From NCBI RefSeq assembly GCF_004345725.1, contig NZ_SLXG01000002.1:1-64000 (forward strand): a DNA stretch of 64,000 nt, in the 5' to 3' direction. A model generated the notes under the pieces. It had not been told where the DNA came from, ran no database searches, and saw nothing but the letters and a program-made list of their open reading frames with translations. Source of the DNA: Crenobacter luteus (GTDB lineage: Bacteria; Pseudomonadota; Gammaproteobacteria; Burkholderiales; Chromobacteriaceae). Below, in pieces: positions 16,541 through 25,572 of this stretch. Position 1 is the stretch's first letter. Each line of letters opens with the position of its first letter. A program made the translations under genes and the position numbers.

Positions 16541-17971
16541 TCAGTCCTCCAGAACCCAGGTGTCCTTGGTGCCGCCGCCCTGCGACGAGTTGACCACCAG
16601 CGAGCCGGCCTTGAGCGCGACGCGCGTGAGCCCGCCGGCGACCAGCTTGATGTCCTGCCCGCTCGACAGCACGAAGGGGCGCAGGTCGATGTGGCGCGGC
16701 GCGATGCCGCCCTCGACGAAGGTCGGGCACGACGACAGGCACAGCGTCGGCTGCGCGATGTAGCCGGCCGGGTCGGCGATCAGCCGCGCGCGGAAGGCGT
16801 CGATCTCGGCACGCGTCGCCGCCGGGCCGATCAGCATGCCGTAGCCGCCGGCGCCGTGGACTTCCTTGACCACCAGCTCGGGAAGGTGCCGCAGCACGTA
16901 GTCGAGCTGCTCGGGTTCGCGGCACAGCCAGGTCTCGACGTTGGACAGGATCGGTTCCTCGTCGAGGTAGAAGCGGATCATCGCCGGCACGTAGGGGTAG
17001 ATCGACTTGTCGTCGGCGACGCCGGTGCCGATCGCGTTGGTCAGCACCACCTTGCCCTGGCGGTAGACCGACATCAGGCCGGGCACCCCCAGCAGCGAAT
17101 CGGGCCGGAACGCCAGCGGGTCGAGGAAGGTGTCGTCGATGCGGCGGTAGATCACGTCGACCCGCTTGTGACCGGCGGTGGTGCGCATGTAGACGTGGTC
17201 GTCGCGCACGAACAGGTCGCGGCCTTCGACCAGCTCGACGCCCATCTGCTGCGCGAGGAAGGCGTGCTCGAAGTAGGCGCTGTTGAAGTGGCCGGGGGTC
17301 AGCACGACGACGGTCGGGTTGGCGACGCGGCTGGCCTTGCGCAGCGTGTCCAGGAGCAGCGCCGGGTAGTGGTCGACCGGCGCGACCGCGTGGCGCGCGA
17401 ACAGCTCGGGGAACAGCCGCATCATCATCTTGCGGTTTTCCAGCATGTAGGACACGCCGGACGGCACCCGAAGGTTGTCCTCGAGCACGTAGCAGCCGCC
17501 GTCGGCGTGGCGGATGATGTCGACGCCGGCGATGTGGGCGTAGATGCGGTCCGGCAGGTCGACGTCCTGCATCATCGGCTGGTACTGCGCGTTGCCGAAC
17601 ACCGGCCCGGCCGGGATCACGCCGGCCTTGACGATCTCGTGGTCGTGGTAGATGTCGTGCAGGAAGGCGTTGAGCGCGCGCACGCGCTGCTTGAGACCGA
17701 CCTCGAGCGTTTGCCATTCGGCGGCCGGTACGATGCGCGGGATGGTGTCGAACGGGATCAGCCGCTCGGCGCCGGCATCGTCGCCGTAGACGGAAAAGGT
17801 GATGCCGACGCGGTGGAACAGCTGGTTGGCTTCCTCGCGCTTGCGGTGCAGCACCTCGGGCGACTGCGCCTGCAGCCATTCGGAGAAGCCCTGGTACTGG
17901 GATCGGACGGCGCCGCTTTGCAGCAGCATCTCGTCGAAGTGGCCGCGCTCGGGCAGGGTCAGGGCATGCAT
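16541..17971 (-). CDS. circularly permuted ATP-grasp ligase of the Anbu cluster
   Basis: A 476-residue protein of the circularly permuted ATP-grasp type (CP_ATPgrasp_1/DUF404-DUF407). Marks: VFGNAQYQPMMQDVDLPDRI, the Asn-containing YVLEDNLRVPSGVSYMLENR, TPGHFNSAYFEH, VYRRIDDTFLDP, NAIGTGVADDKSIYPYVP, VKEVHGAGGYGM and the final VVNSSQGGGTKDTWVLED. Members are predicted amide or peptide ligases that use ATP. ATG 17971 was chosen for its AGGAGG site; in-frame codons upstream give only charged residues. It is the first gene of the cluster and probably starts the transcript. Peptide synthesis is predicted for the family, not shown here. Confidence 0.9.
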   Translation of the reverse strand: MHALTLPERGHFDEMLLQSGAVRSQYQGFSEWLQAQSPEVLHRKREEANQLFHRVGITFSVYGDDAGAERLIPFDTIPRIVPAAEWQTLEVGLKQRVRALNAFLHDIYHDHEIVKAGVIPAGPVFGNAQYQPMMQDVDLPDRIYAHIAGVDIIRHADGGCYVLEDNLRVPSGVSYMLENRKMMMRLFPELFARHAVAPVDHYPALLLDTLRKASRVANPTVVVLTPGHFNSAYFEHAFLAQQMGVELVEGRDLFVRDDHVYMRTTAGHKRVDVIYRRIDDTFLDPLAFRPDSLLGVPGLMSVYRQGKVVLTNAIGTGVADDKSIYPYVPAMIRFYLDEEPILSNVETWLCREPEQLDYVLRHLPELVVKEVHGAGGYGMLIGPAATRAEIDAFRARLIADPAGYIAQPTLCLSSCPTFVEGGIAPRHIDLRPFVLSSGQDIKLVAGGLTRVALKAGSLVVNSSQGGGTKDTWVLED

Positions 17972-18049
17972 GGGACGGTCCTCCTGAAGCCGGCGTCGTT
18001 GCCGGCGCTCGACGGGGGACGCAGCAAGGTCCATGCCAGCGTATTGGTG

Positions 18050-18080
18050 GGCAAAACCGCGTTCGCTGCCCGGTTTTGCC
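18050..18080 (-). promoter_or_regulatory. inverted repeat upstream of the ATP-grasp/Anbu operon
   Basis: GGCAAAACC (18050-18058) and GGTTTTGCC (18072-18080) form a perfect 9-bp inverted repeat with a 13-base centre, about 80-110 bp before the operon start. It could be an operator or a 5' leader hairpin. The rest of the gap 17972-18165 shows no gene. Confidence 0.35.
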
Positions 18081-18165
18081 GGCCGCGCGCACCACGACGG
18101 GGCGCGGCGGCGGCCGTTCTGGTGCGCTGCGGCATCCGGCGCACCGTTGCGGTGGTAAAGGCATG

Positions 18166-18192
18166 AAAAAGGCCAGGGACATGCCCTGGCCT
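18166..18192 (-). terminator. intrinsic terminator of rlpA
   Basis: On the minus strand AGGCCAGGG pairs with CCCTGGCCT around a short loop, followed by TTTT. It lies 24 bp after the rlpA stop. Confidence 0.88.
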
Positions 18193-18215
18193 GCGGTTCA
18201 AAGGTGGCGGGTCGC

Positions 18216-19082
18216 TTACAGCGCCAGCACCGGGTTGACCTTGATCGCCTGCGCCGCTTCGTTGGCGGCCGACTTGCTGTCGAACGGGCCGAGGCGGACG
18301 CGGTAGGCGCCTTCCTGGTTGACGATGCGCAGCTTGCGCTCGAGCCTGTCGTCGAGCTTGTCCTGCATCTGCGACAGCTTGGCCTCGGCGCTGGAGAGCT
18401 TGGTGTAGCTGCCCAGTTGCAGGAAGACCGGCTGCGCCTTGGCTTCCTGGATGCGGTTCGGCTGGGTGACGACGTCGTCGCCGTTGCTGCCCGGCCAGAC
18501 GCGCTCGACGATCATGTCGGCGCTGCCGGCGTTGATAAAGCCGAGACGATGCGCGGCGGCGTACGACAGGTCCATCAGCCGGCCCTTGTGGAAGGGGCCG
18601 CGGTCGTTGATGCGCACGACGACCGATTTGCCGTTCTTCGGGTTGGTGACCCGGGCGTAGCTCGGAATCGGCAGCGTCGGGTGGGCGGCGGTCATCGCGA
18701 ACATGTCGTAGCGTTCGCCCGACGTGGTCTTGCGACCGTGGAACTGCTTGCCGTACCAGGACACGCGGCCGTGGGCCTTGTAGGGCCTCGCGTCGGTGAC
18801 CGGGGTAAAGCTCATGCCCAGTGCGGAGTAGGGGCGATTGGCCGCCTTGATCAGCGGCTCGTTTTGCGGAATGGCGTCCGGGACCAGATCCAGATTGACG
18901 GGGATATGGTCGGCGGGGCCGTCGTTTTGGAAGTAAGCACCGCCCTTGGACTTCTTGACGGCGACTTTCTTCGGCGACTTGGTCGAAGATTGATTGCTAG
19001 CGCTGGCGGGTTTCACGGTGGAACAGGCCACCAGCACAATACTGACGAGCACAAGCCACAGCCATCGGAAAACAGGTTGCAT
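18216..19082 (-). CDS. rlpA: septal ring lytic transglycosylase-like lipoprotein RlpA
   Basis: A 288-residue outer-membrane lipoprotein. The lipobox VLVAC gives lipidation at Cys20. A linker (about 21-100) leads to the double-psi beta-barrel domain (GRVSWYGKQFHGRKTTSGE, VVRINDRGPF with the catalytic Asp) and a C-terminal SPOR domain (PVFLQLGSYTKLSSAEA to the end), which binds denuded glycans at the septum. In Pseudomonas RlpA cleaves such glycans. It is a single gene with its own terminator. In Neisseria rlpA follows the mre/rodA genes; here it is 18 kb away from them. Confidence 0.92.
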   Translation of the reverse strand: MQPVFRWLWLVLVSIVLVACSTVKPASASNQSSTKSPKKVAVKKSKGGAYFQNDGPADHIPVNLDLVPDAIPQNEPLIKAANRPYSALGMSFTPVTDARPYKAHGRVSWYGKQFHGRKTTSGERYDMFAMTAAHPTLPIPSYARVTNPKNGKSVVVRINDRGPFHKGRLMDLSYAAAHRLGFINAGSADMIVERVWPGSNGDDVVTQPNRIQEAKAQPVFLQLGSYTKLSSAEAKLSQMQDKLDDRLERKLRIVNQEGAYRVRLGPFDSKSAANEAAQAIKVNPVLAL

Positions 19083-19123
19083 GAGACCTCCCTTATGCTG
19101 TTGCGCTCAACCTGCGAACTGTC

Positions 19124-19588
19124 TCACCTCCCGTTGGCGAACCCCTGCTGACGCCATGCCTCGAACACCGTCACCGCGACGGCATTGGACAGGTTCATGC
19201 TCCGTGAGCTCGGCTGCATCGGCAGCCTGATCCGGCGCTCGGCGGGAAAACGTGCGAGCACGTCGTCCGGCAGTCCGCGCGATTCCGGACCGAAAAGCAG
19301 CACATCGCCGGGGTGGAAGGCGACCTGGTCGTACCGGGTGGCCCCCTTGGTGGTGGCGGCGAAAATCCGTCGCCCCGCCAAGGCGGTCAAACAGGCGTCC
19401 CAGTCTTCGTGCACCGTGAGCGTGGCGTACTCGTGGTAGTCGAGTCCGGCGCGTCTCAACTTGGCGTCGTCGAGCGGGAAACCGAGTGGTTTGACCAGGT
19501 GCAGTTCACAGCCGGTGTTGGCGCATAAACGAATCACATTGCCCGTGTTGGGCGGTATTTCCGGCTGAAAAAGAACAACTGTGAACAT
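19124..19588 (-). CDS. trmL: tRNA (cytidine(34)-2'-O)-methyltransferase TrmL
   Basis: A 154-residue SPOUT-class methyltransferase that modifies the wobble ribose of leucine tRNAs using S-adenosylmethionine. The short length (no RNA-binding extension), the start MFTVVLFQPEIPPNTGN, the knot motifs LLFGPESRGLP and LPMQPSSRSMNLSNAVAVT are diagnostic. ATG 19588 was chosen because the family begins exactly here, although the frame is open further upstream. It lies between rlpA and comF, all on the minus strand, with short gaps. Confidence 0.93.
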   Translation of the reverse strand: MFTVVLFQPEIPPNTGNVIRLCANTGCELHLVKPLGFPLDDAKLRRAGLDYHEYATLTVHEDWDACLTALAGRRIFAATTKGATRYDQVAFHPGDVLLFGPESRGLPDDVLARFPAERRIRLPMQPSSRSMNLSNAVAVTVFEAWRQQGFANGR

Positions 19589-19628
19589 CGTTGGCGGGAT
19601 GGATTGTTCCAAGTAATCAAAAACTTGG

Positions 19629-20360
19629 TCAAGTTTTAGGGAAAATCGCCCTCGCGAGCACCCAGGCGTCGACCCGTTTCGCCCCCCTTTTTTTGAGGGC
19701 CGAGGCGAGCGCCGAGAGGGTCGAGCCGCTGCTGGCGACGTCGTCGACGATGGCGACACAAAGCCCGTGGAGTCCGGGCTCTACGCCAAAAGCATCGGCG
19801 AGATTGCGGCGTCTTGCGGCAAGGTCGAGCGAGGCCTGGCGGGCGGTGTTGCGTTTTCGCCAACACAGTCGTGGCGAAAAAGTGCCGCCGATTATAGCAG
19901 CCAGCGTGCGGGCCAGCGCGTCGCTCTGGTTGAAGCCGCGTTCGGCAAGCCGTTCTTTTGCCAGCGGAACCGGGATCACGAGGTCGGCCGAGCCGCCGGT
20001 CCGGCCGGCGAATTCGGCCAGCAGCGAGGCCAGCAAGGCGCCGTCGCCGAGCGCCCTGCCGTACTTGTAATGATGGATGAGCTCGGCGAGCGGATAGTCG
20101 TAGCGGTAGGGCGCGAACAGCGCGTCGAAGGCCGGCCGCTGCCGCTGGCAGCGGCCGCAGGGCGCGCCGTCGGGCAGCGCGACGGCCTGCGGTTCGGCGC
20201 ATACCGGGCACAAGGGGCCGGCGAGCGCCGGCAGCATCGCGCGGCAGCCGTCGCACAGGCCGTCCCGGCCACGGTAGCGGCCGCACAGGCGGCAGTCCTG
20301 TTGAAAAAACGGGCGCTTGTTCAGCAACTGGCCCTCCCAATTTGACAGCGCGGCAGGCAT
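19629..20360 (-). CDS. comF: ComF family competence protein / phosphoribosyltransferase-like
   Basis: A 243-residue cytoplasmic protein. The N-terminal zinc-ribbon region carries four CxxC-type pairs (CRLCG, CDGC, CPVC, CGRC), followed by a PRTase-fold domain with [19 protein letters not shown] and the PRPP-type loop [11 protein letters not shown]. ComF homologues are needed for natural transformation in Haemophilus and in Gram-positives, acting with ssDNA after uptake. This is the one competence-linked gene in the window, notable beside the DNA-uptake-like repeat. The start at ATG 20360 is likely; a TTG at about 20323 behind GGGAGGG is an alternative. Divergent from bioB. Confidence 0.88.
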   Translation of the reverse strand: MPAALSNWEGQLLNKRPFFQQDCRLCGRYRGRDGLCDGCRAMLPALAGPLCPVCAEPQAVALPDGAPCGRCQRQRPAFDALFAPYRYDYPLAELIHHYKYGRALGDGALLASLLAEFAGRTGGSADLVIPVPLAKERLAERGFNQSDALARTLAAIIGGTFSPRLCWRKRNTARQASLDLAARRRNLADAFGVEPGLHGLCVAIVDDVASSGSTLSALASALKKRGAKRVDAWVLARAIFPKT

Positions 20361-20410
20361 CGCTCAGCATTGGCCGCACTCGCGTTCGTCCTTCAGGTTA
20401 TGTGAACATC

Positions 20411-21394
20411 ATGGAACAGGCTACCGTCCAGTTTTACCGTCCGCCGACGCTGCACCCGGAAACCCCGCGCTGGAGCGTCGAGGAAGTCGAGGCGCTGTTT
20501 GCGCTGCCTTTCATGGAGCTCGTCTACCGCGCCGCCGAGGTGCACCGCATGCACTTCGACCCGACCCGCGTCCAGCTGTCGACGCTGCTGTCGATCAAGA
20601 CCGGCGGCTGTCCGGAGGACTGCGGCTACTGCCCGCAGTCGGTGCATCACGACACGCCGGTCGAGAACGAGCCGATGCTGAGCGTCGAGCAGGTGGTCGC
20701 CGCCGCGCGCGCGGCCAAGGAGAACGGCGCCAGCCGCTTCTGCATGGGGGCCGCCTGGCGCGGCCCGAAGGACGAGGACCTGTCCAAGGCGATCGAGATG
20801 GTCGAGGCGGTCAAGGCGCTCGGTCTGGAGACCTGCGGCACCTTCGGCCTGTTGAAGGACGGCCAGGCGGAGCGGCTCAAGGAAGCCGGCCTCGACTACT
20901 ACAACCACAACCTCGACACCGCGCCCGACAAGTACGGCGACATCATCCACACGCGCGACTACGAGGACCGCCTCGATACGCTGGGCAAGGTGCGCCGCGC
21001 CGGCCTGAACGTCTGCTGCGGCGGCATCGTCGGCATGGACGAGACGCAGAACGACCGCGCCGGCCTGATCGCGCAGCTGGCCAACCTCGACCCGCAGCCG
21101 GAGTCGGTGCCGATCAACAACCTCGTCAAGGTCGACGGCACGCCGCTCGAGGACGCCGAGGCGCTCGACTGGACCGAGTTCGTGCGTACCATCGCGGTCG
21201 CGCGGCTGACGATGCCGCAAAGCTTCGTGCGCCTGTCGGCCGGCCGCCGTGCGATGCCGGAGGCGATGCAGGCGCTGTGCTTCCTCGCCGGCGCGAACTC
21301 GATCTTCTACGGCGACAAGCTGCTGACCACCGAGAACCCGGAAGAGAACTTCGACCGCGCGCTGCTGGCCAAGCTCGACATCACGCCGCTGTAG
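20411..21394 (+). CDS. bioB: biotin synthase
   Basis: A 327-residue radical SAM enzyme that inserts sulfur into dethiobiotin. The cluster-binding cysteines are C67, C71 and C74 in [32 protein letters not shown] (second-cluster cysteines) and [12 protein letters not shown] are conserved. ATG 20411 gives [12 protein letters not shown]; an upstream TTG would add unrelated residues. It is 50 bp from the divergent comF. A long AT-rich hairpin separates it from bioF, so the two biotin genes are probably not simply co-transcribed. Confidence 0.96.
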   Translation: MEQATVQFYRPPTLHPETPRWSVEEVEALFALPFMELVYRAAEVHRMHFDPTRVQLSTLLSIKTGGCPEDCGYCPQSVHHDTPVENEPMLSVEQVVAAARAAKENGASRFCMGAAWRGPKDEDLSKAIEMVEAVKALGLETCGTFGLLKDGQAERLKEAGLDYYNHNLDTAPDKYGDIIHTRDYEDRLDTLGKVRRAGLNVCCGGIVGMDETQNDRAGLIAQLANLDPQPESVPINNLVKVDGTPLEDAEALDWTEFVRTIAVARLTMPQSFVRLSAGRRAMPEAMQALCFLAGANSIFYGDKLLTTENPEENFDRALLAKLDITPL

Positions 21395-21433
21395 GCGCCG
21401 GCGCGACACTTATTTAGTTGTTCTTATATACCA

Positions 21434-21482
21434 GGCGATTTATCTGATAGCATCTCCTAATATGCTGTCTTGATAAATCGCC
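21434..21482. promoter_or_regulatory. 49-nt AT-rich hairpin between bioB and bioF
   Basis: GGCGATTTATC (21434-21444) and GATAAATCGCC (21472-21482) are perfect complements. Inside, GATAGCAT and ATGCTGTC pair with one G-U, leaving an 8-base loop. TTTCATTTT follows on the plus strand. It may be the bioB terminator, an attenuator in front of bioF, or an operator. The region is sharply AT-richer than its surroundings. Confidence 0.6.
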
Positions 21483-21503
21483 TTTCATTTTGATCCTGAT
21501 GAA

Positions 21504-22673
21504 ATGAATTCGAGACAGATCGCCGCGGCGTTGGCCGCGTTGGCCGACCAGCACCGCTTGCGTCGTCGTCCCGTCGTCGACACGCCGCAGGGTCCGCACG
21601 TCGTCGTCGACGGCGTGCGCTACCTCGCGTTCGCCAGCAACGACTATCTGGGGCTGGCCAATCACCCGGCCTTGGCCGAGGCGATGGCCGACGGCGTGGC
21701 GCGCTGGGGTACGGGTTCGGGCGCGTCGCATCTGGTCGCCGGCCATCACGCGGCGCACGAGGCGCTGGAGGACGAACTGGCCGTCTGGCTGGGGCTGCCG
21801 GCGGCGCTGACCTTCGGTTCGGGCTACTCGGCCAACCTCGCGGTGGTGACCAGCCTGGTCGGTCGCGGCGACGCGGTGTTCGCCGACCGGCTGAACCACG
21901 CGTCGTTGAACGACGCCTGCCAGCTGTCGCGCGCGACGTTCAGGCGCTTTGTCCACAACGACCTCGACCATCTGGAACGCCTGCTGGCGACGACGCCGGC
22001 GGCGACCCGGCTCATCGCGGTCGACGCGGTCTACAGCATGGACGGCGACGAGGCGCCGCTCGACGGGTTGCTGACCTTGGCCGAGCGCTACGACGCCTGG
22101 CTGTACCTGGACGACGCGCACGGTTTCGGTGTGCTCGGCGACGGGCGCGGCAGCCTTCACGAGCATCCGCGCCTGCTGGGCCATCCGCTGGTGGTCTACA
22201 TGGCGACGCTGGGCAAGGCGGCGGGCGTCGCCGGCGCCTGCGTCGCCGGTTCGCGCGAGCTGGTCGACTGGCTGGTCAACCGCGCGCGACCCTATATCTA
22301 CACCACGGCGCAGCCGCCGGCGGTGGCCGAGGCCTGCCGTGCGGCGCTGCGGGTGATGGCCGCCGAGCCGGCGCGCCGGGCGAGGCTGGCGGCGCACATT
22401 GTGCGCCTGCGGCGGGCGGCCGATGCAAAAGTATGGCCTTTGACTGCTTCCCGAACGCCGATTCAGCCCATTATCATTGGTCGTAACGAAGCTGTTCTAC
22501 AGTGTGCCGCCCGGCTGCGCGAGGCGGGGCTGTGGGTACCGGCGATCCGGCCGCCTACCGTGCCCGAGGGCGGCGCCAGATTGCGGGTGTCGTTGACCGC
22601 GGCCCACGAGGGGGCCGATATCGATCGTCTGATCGATGCCTTGGACAGCATCGACTGGGAGGAGAAGCCGTAG
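21504..22673 (+). CDS. bioF: 8-amino-7-oxononanoate synthase
   Basis: A 389-residue PLP enzyme of the alpha-oxoamine synthase family that joins pimeloyl-ACP and alanine in biotin synthesis. Conserved segments: YLAFASNDYLGLANHP, GTGSGASHLVAGHH, VYSMDGDEAPL, YLDDAHGFGVLG and the PLP lysine K238 in MATLGKAAGVAG. Length is normal. ATG 21504 has only a weak ribosome-binding site and follows the bioB/bioF hairpin by 21 bp. Repeat copies at 21672 and 22077 are read as LAE. Confidence 0.95.
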   Translation: MNSRQIAAALAALADQHRLRRRPVVDTPQGPHVVVDGVRYLAFASNDYLGLANHPALAEAMADGVARWGTGSGASHLVAGHHAAHEALEDELAVWLGLPAALTFGSGYSANLAVVTSLVGRGDAVFADRLNHASLNDACQLSRATFRRFVHNDLDHLERLLATTPAATRLIAVDAVYSMDGDEAPLDGLLTLAERYDAWLYLDDAHGFGVLGDGRGSLHEHPRLLGHPLVVYMATLGKAAGVAGACVAGSRELVDWLVNRARPYIYTTAQPPAVAEACRAALRVMAAEPARRARLAAHIVRLRRAADAKVWPLTASRTPIQPIIIGRNEAVLQCAARLREAGLWVPAIRPPTVPEGGARLRVSLTAAHEGADIDRLIDALDSIDWEEKP

Positions 22674-22730
22674 ACCGCGCGCCCGCGCCGCCCCCGAGGG
22701 AGGACGGAGAAAGCCGGCTACCATCACGCT

Positions 22731-25562
22731 ATGAAAAGCACGGCTGAATACCTGTTTTCCCCTGAGCAGGCGGCACGGACCGCGCTGACGCTCCTGGAGC
22801 AGTGGGGCGGGCTCGCCGCCGCCGCCGTCTGGTCGCGCGAGGACGGGCGCTGGCTGCGCATCGCAAAGACCGGCGCCGCCGACGCGCTGGTCGGGCCGGA
22901 CGAGCTCGCGCAGGGCCGCCAGCCCGGTCCGCAGGGCGGCGCGCTGGCGCTGGTGTCCGACGACGCCGAACTCGGCTGGCTGATCTGGCGCGGCGTGCCC
23001 GACCGCGACATCGGCGAGCTCGCGTCGCTGTTGACCGGTCACCTCGTCTGCGCGCGGCTGCGCGCCGAGCTGGCCGTCTCCCGCCTGACCCACGCGACCT
23101 TGCTCGACATCAGCCAGCTCGCCGACGAGGGGGCCTCGCTCGACGCCTTCCTGCCGCAGTTGCACCGACGCGTTTCCCGCCTGCTCGACCTGCGCAACTT
23201 CCAGCTCGCGCTGTACGACGAGGACGCCGGCACGCTGCGCTTTCCGTTCTTCTGCGACAGCCATGAGCCGGCGCCGGCGCCGAGCGCCGGCATTGCGCTC
23301 GGCGAGCGCCGCGTCGCGCTGATCGCCCACCTGATCCGCCACGGTCGTCCGCTGGTGCTCTCGCGCGACAATCTTGGCGCACTCGCCGAGCAGGCCGGTT
23401 TCGACGCCGGCCGCCTGCCGCGTTTCTGGCTCGGCGTGCCGCTGTTCAACGCCGGCGGCGGCGTGCTCGGCGCGGTGGTGGCGCAAGGCTACGACGAGCA
23501 GCGCCCGTTCTCCGTCGCCGAGCAGTCGCTGTTCCTGTTCGTCGCCCGCCACATCGGCTTCGCGCTCAGCAAGCTGTTGTACCGCACGCACCTGGAGCGC
23601 CAGGTCTGGGCGCGCACCTGCGAGCTCGAGGGCGCCAACGCGCGTCTGCGCGCCGAGATCGCCGAGCGCCAGCGCGCCGAGCGCCTGCAGGGCATGCTGT
23701 TCCGCATCGCCGAGCTGTCGAATACCAGCCTGTCGCTCGAAGCCTTCCTCGCCGGCCTGCACCGCCTGTTGGCCGAGGTGTTGCCGGCGGCCAACTGCCT
23801 AGTCGCGCTCTACGACATGGACGCCGACCTCTTGAGCTTCCCCTACTGCGCCGACGAGTACGCGCCGCAGCGCCGCGCGCGCCGTCCCGGGCGCGGCCTG
23901 ATCGAGAAGGTGCTGCACAGCGGGCGCGCGGTGCTCGAGCACGACGCCGAGCCGGACGGCGACCTGGCCGGGATTACGCCGCGGCTGGCTGCCTGGCTCG
24001 GCGTGCCGCTCTATTGCGAGCACCGGCTGATGGGCGTGCTGTCGGTGCACAGCTACGACGAGACCGCCCGCTATACCCTGCGCGACCGCGAGGTACTCGA
24101 GTTCGTCGCCAACCACATCGGCGCCGCGCTCTCGCGTGTCCGCGCGCTCGAGGCGTTGCAACTGGCGTACGGCGAGCTCGAGGAGCGCGTGCGCGAGCGC
24201 ACCAGCGCGCTCGACGCGGCCAACGCCCAGCTCGAGTTCGACAGCCTGCACGACCCGCTGACGCGGCTGCCCAACCGTACCTACTTCGGCAAGGCGCTCA
24301 AGCGCGCCTGGGATCACTACCGCAACGGCGGCGAGCGCTTCGCGGTGATGTTCATCGACCTGGACCGTTTCAAGCTGGTCAACGACACGCTCGGCCACCT
24401 GGCCGGCGACCACATGCTGTACGAGGCCGGCTCGCGCATCCGCGGCTGCCTGCGTCATTACGACTTCCTCGCCCGCCTCGGCGGCGACGAGTTCGCCGTG
24501 CTGCTGTTCGGCGCCGCCAGCTTCGAGGGCTGCGAGCCGATGGCGCGGCGCATCGTCGCCGAGTTCGAGACGCCGATCATGCTGTCCGGTCGCGAGGTGT
24601 TCACCTCGGCCAGCGTCGGCGTGGTGCTGGCCGACGCCGAGCACTACCTGCACGCCGAGGACCTGCTGCGCGACGCCGACCACGCGATGTACCGCACCAA
24701 GCAGCAGGGCCGCCAGGGCTACACGCTGTTCAACCACGAGCTGCGCCGCAACCAGGCCGACCAGCTCGCGCTCGAGTCGGAGCTGCGTCGCGCGCTCGAC
24801 GAGGACGGCCAGCTCGTCCCCTATTTCCAGCCCTTCGTCGACGCGCAAAGCGGCGCGCTGGTCGGCTTCGAGGCGCTGGTGCGCTGGCGCCACCCCGTGC
24901 GCGGCCTGATCCCGCCGGCGCTGTTCCTGCCGTTGGCCGAGGAGAGCGGGCTGGTCTCGCGGCTCGACCGCTACATGATCACGCAGGCCTGCCGCCAGTT
25001 CGCCGCCTGGCGCGCCGAGGGGCGGCCCGTCGAGCGGCTGTCGCTGCACCTGAACCTGTCCTCGGCCAACTTCCACGACCCCGGGCTGGTCGACTGGCTC
25101 GGCGCGCTGGTCGACGACTACGCGCTGCCGCCGGGCACGCTGCACCTCGAAGTCACCGAGAGCGCGCTGATCGACGTGCCCGACATCGCGGTCACCGTGA
25201 TGCAGGCGCTGACGCGGCTCGGCGTGCGCTTCGCGCTCGACGACTTCGGCACCGGCTACTCGGCGCTGTCCTACCTGCACCGCTACCGCTTCGACCTGCT
25301 GAAGATCGACCAGGCCTTCGTCGCCGAGGTCGACCGCAAGGAGGAATCGCAGGCCATCGTGCGCGCCATCCTCGCGCTGGCGGCGGCGCTCGGCCTCGAC
25401 GTGGTCGCCGAAGGCGTCGAGACCGCGTCGCAGCGCGACAAGCTCTGCGAGATGGGCTGCGCCAGGCTGCAGGGCTTCCACTTCGCACCGCCGGCGCCGG
25501 CGGCGGCGATCGACTGGGCGCGGCTCGGCGGTGAGGCCGAAACGGCGCTCGGCGTCGCCTGA
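22731..25562 (+). CDS. GAF-GAF-GGDEF-EAL c-di-GMP signalling protein
   Basis: A 943-residue soluble protein. After about 110 unassigned residues come two GAF-like domains (about 120-290 and 330-480, the repeated PLFNAGGGVLGAVVAQGYDE and PLYCEHRLMGVLSVHSYDE strands), a linker helix, GGDEF (584-588) and EAL (714-716). The GGDEF site is intact with an RxxD (RHYD) inhibitory site five residues before it, and the EAL domain keeps GFEALVRW, DDFGTGYSALSYL and AEGVET. It may therefore make and break c-di-GMP, controlled by ligands of the GAF domains. It splits the biotin gene group. Confidence 0.9.
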   Translation: MKSTAEYLFSPEQAARTALTLLEQWGGLAAAAVWSREDGRWLRIAKTGAADALVGPDELAQGRQPGPQGGALALVSDDAELGWLIWRGVPDRDIGELASLLTGHLVCARLRAELAVSRLTHATLLDISQLADEGASLDAFLPQLHRRVSRLLDLRNFQLALYDEDAGTLRFPFFCDSHEPAPAPSAGIALGERRVALIAHLIRHGRPLVLSRDNLGALAEQAGFDAGRLPRFWLGVPLFNAGGGVLGAVVAQGYDEQRPFSVAEQSLFLFVARHIGFALSKLLYRTHLERQVWARTCELEGANARLRAEIAERQRAERLQGMLFRIAELSNTSLSLEAFLAGLHRLLAEVLPAANCLVALYDMDADLLSFPYCADEYAPQRRARRPGRGLIEKVLHSGRAVLEHDAEPDGDLAGITPRLAAWLGVPLYCEHRLMGVLSVHSYDETARYTLRDREVLEFVANHIGAALSRVRALEALQLAYGELEERVRERTSALDAANAQLEFDSLHDPLTRLPNRTYFGKALKRAWDHYRNGGERFAVMFIDLDRFKLVNDTLGHLAGDHMLYEAGSRIRGCLRHYDFLARLGGDEFAVLLFGAASFEGCEPMARRIVAEFETPIMLSGREVFTSASVGVVLADAEHYLHAEDLLRDADHAMYRTKQQGRQGYTLFNHELRRNQADQLALESELRRALDEDGQLVPYFQPFVDAQSGALVGFEALVRWRHPVRGLIPPALFLPLAEESGLVSRLDRYMITQACRQFAAWRAEGRPVERLSLHLNLSSANFHDPGLVDWLGALVDDYALPPGTLHLEVTESALIDVPDIAVTVMQALTRLGVRFALDDFGTGYSALSYLHRYRFDLLKIDQAFVAEVDRKEESQAIVRAILALAAALGLDVVAEGVETASQRDKLCEMGCARLQGFHFAPPAPAAAIDWARLGGEAETALGVA

Positions 25563-25572
25563 GGGGCGGACG

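Noticed and set aside
14820-18182. A single 1120-codon open frame through the Anbu cluster
   Set aside because: Its C-terminal part is the transglutaminase gene; the remaining frame crosses alpha-E and ATP-grasp genes, which have their own starts and motifs in another frame.
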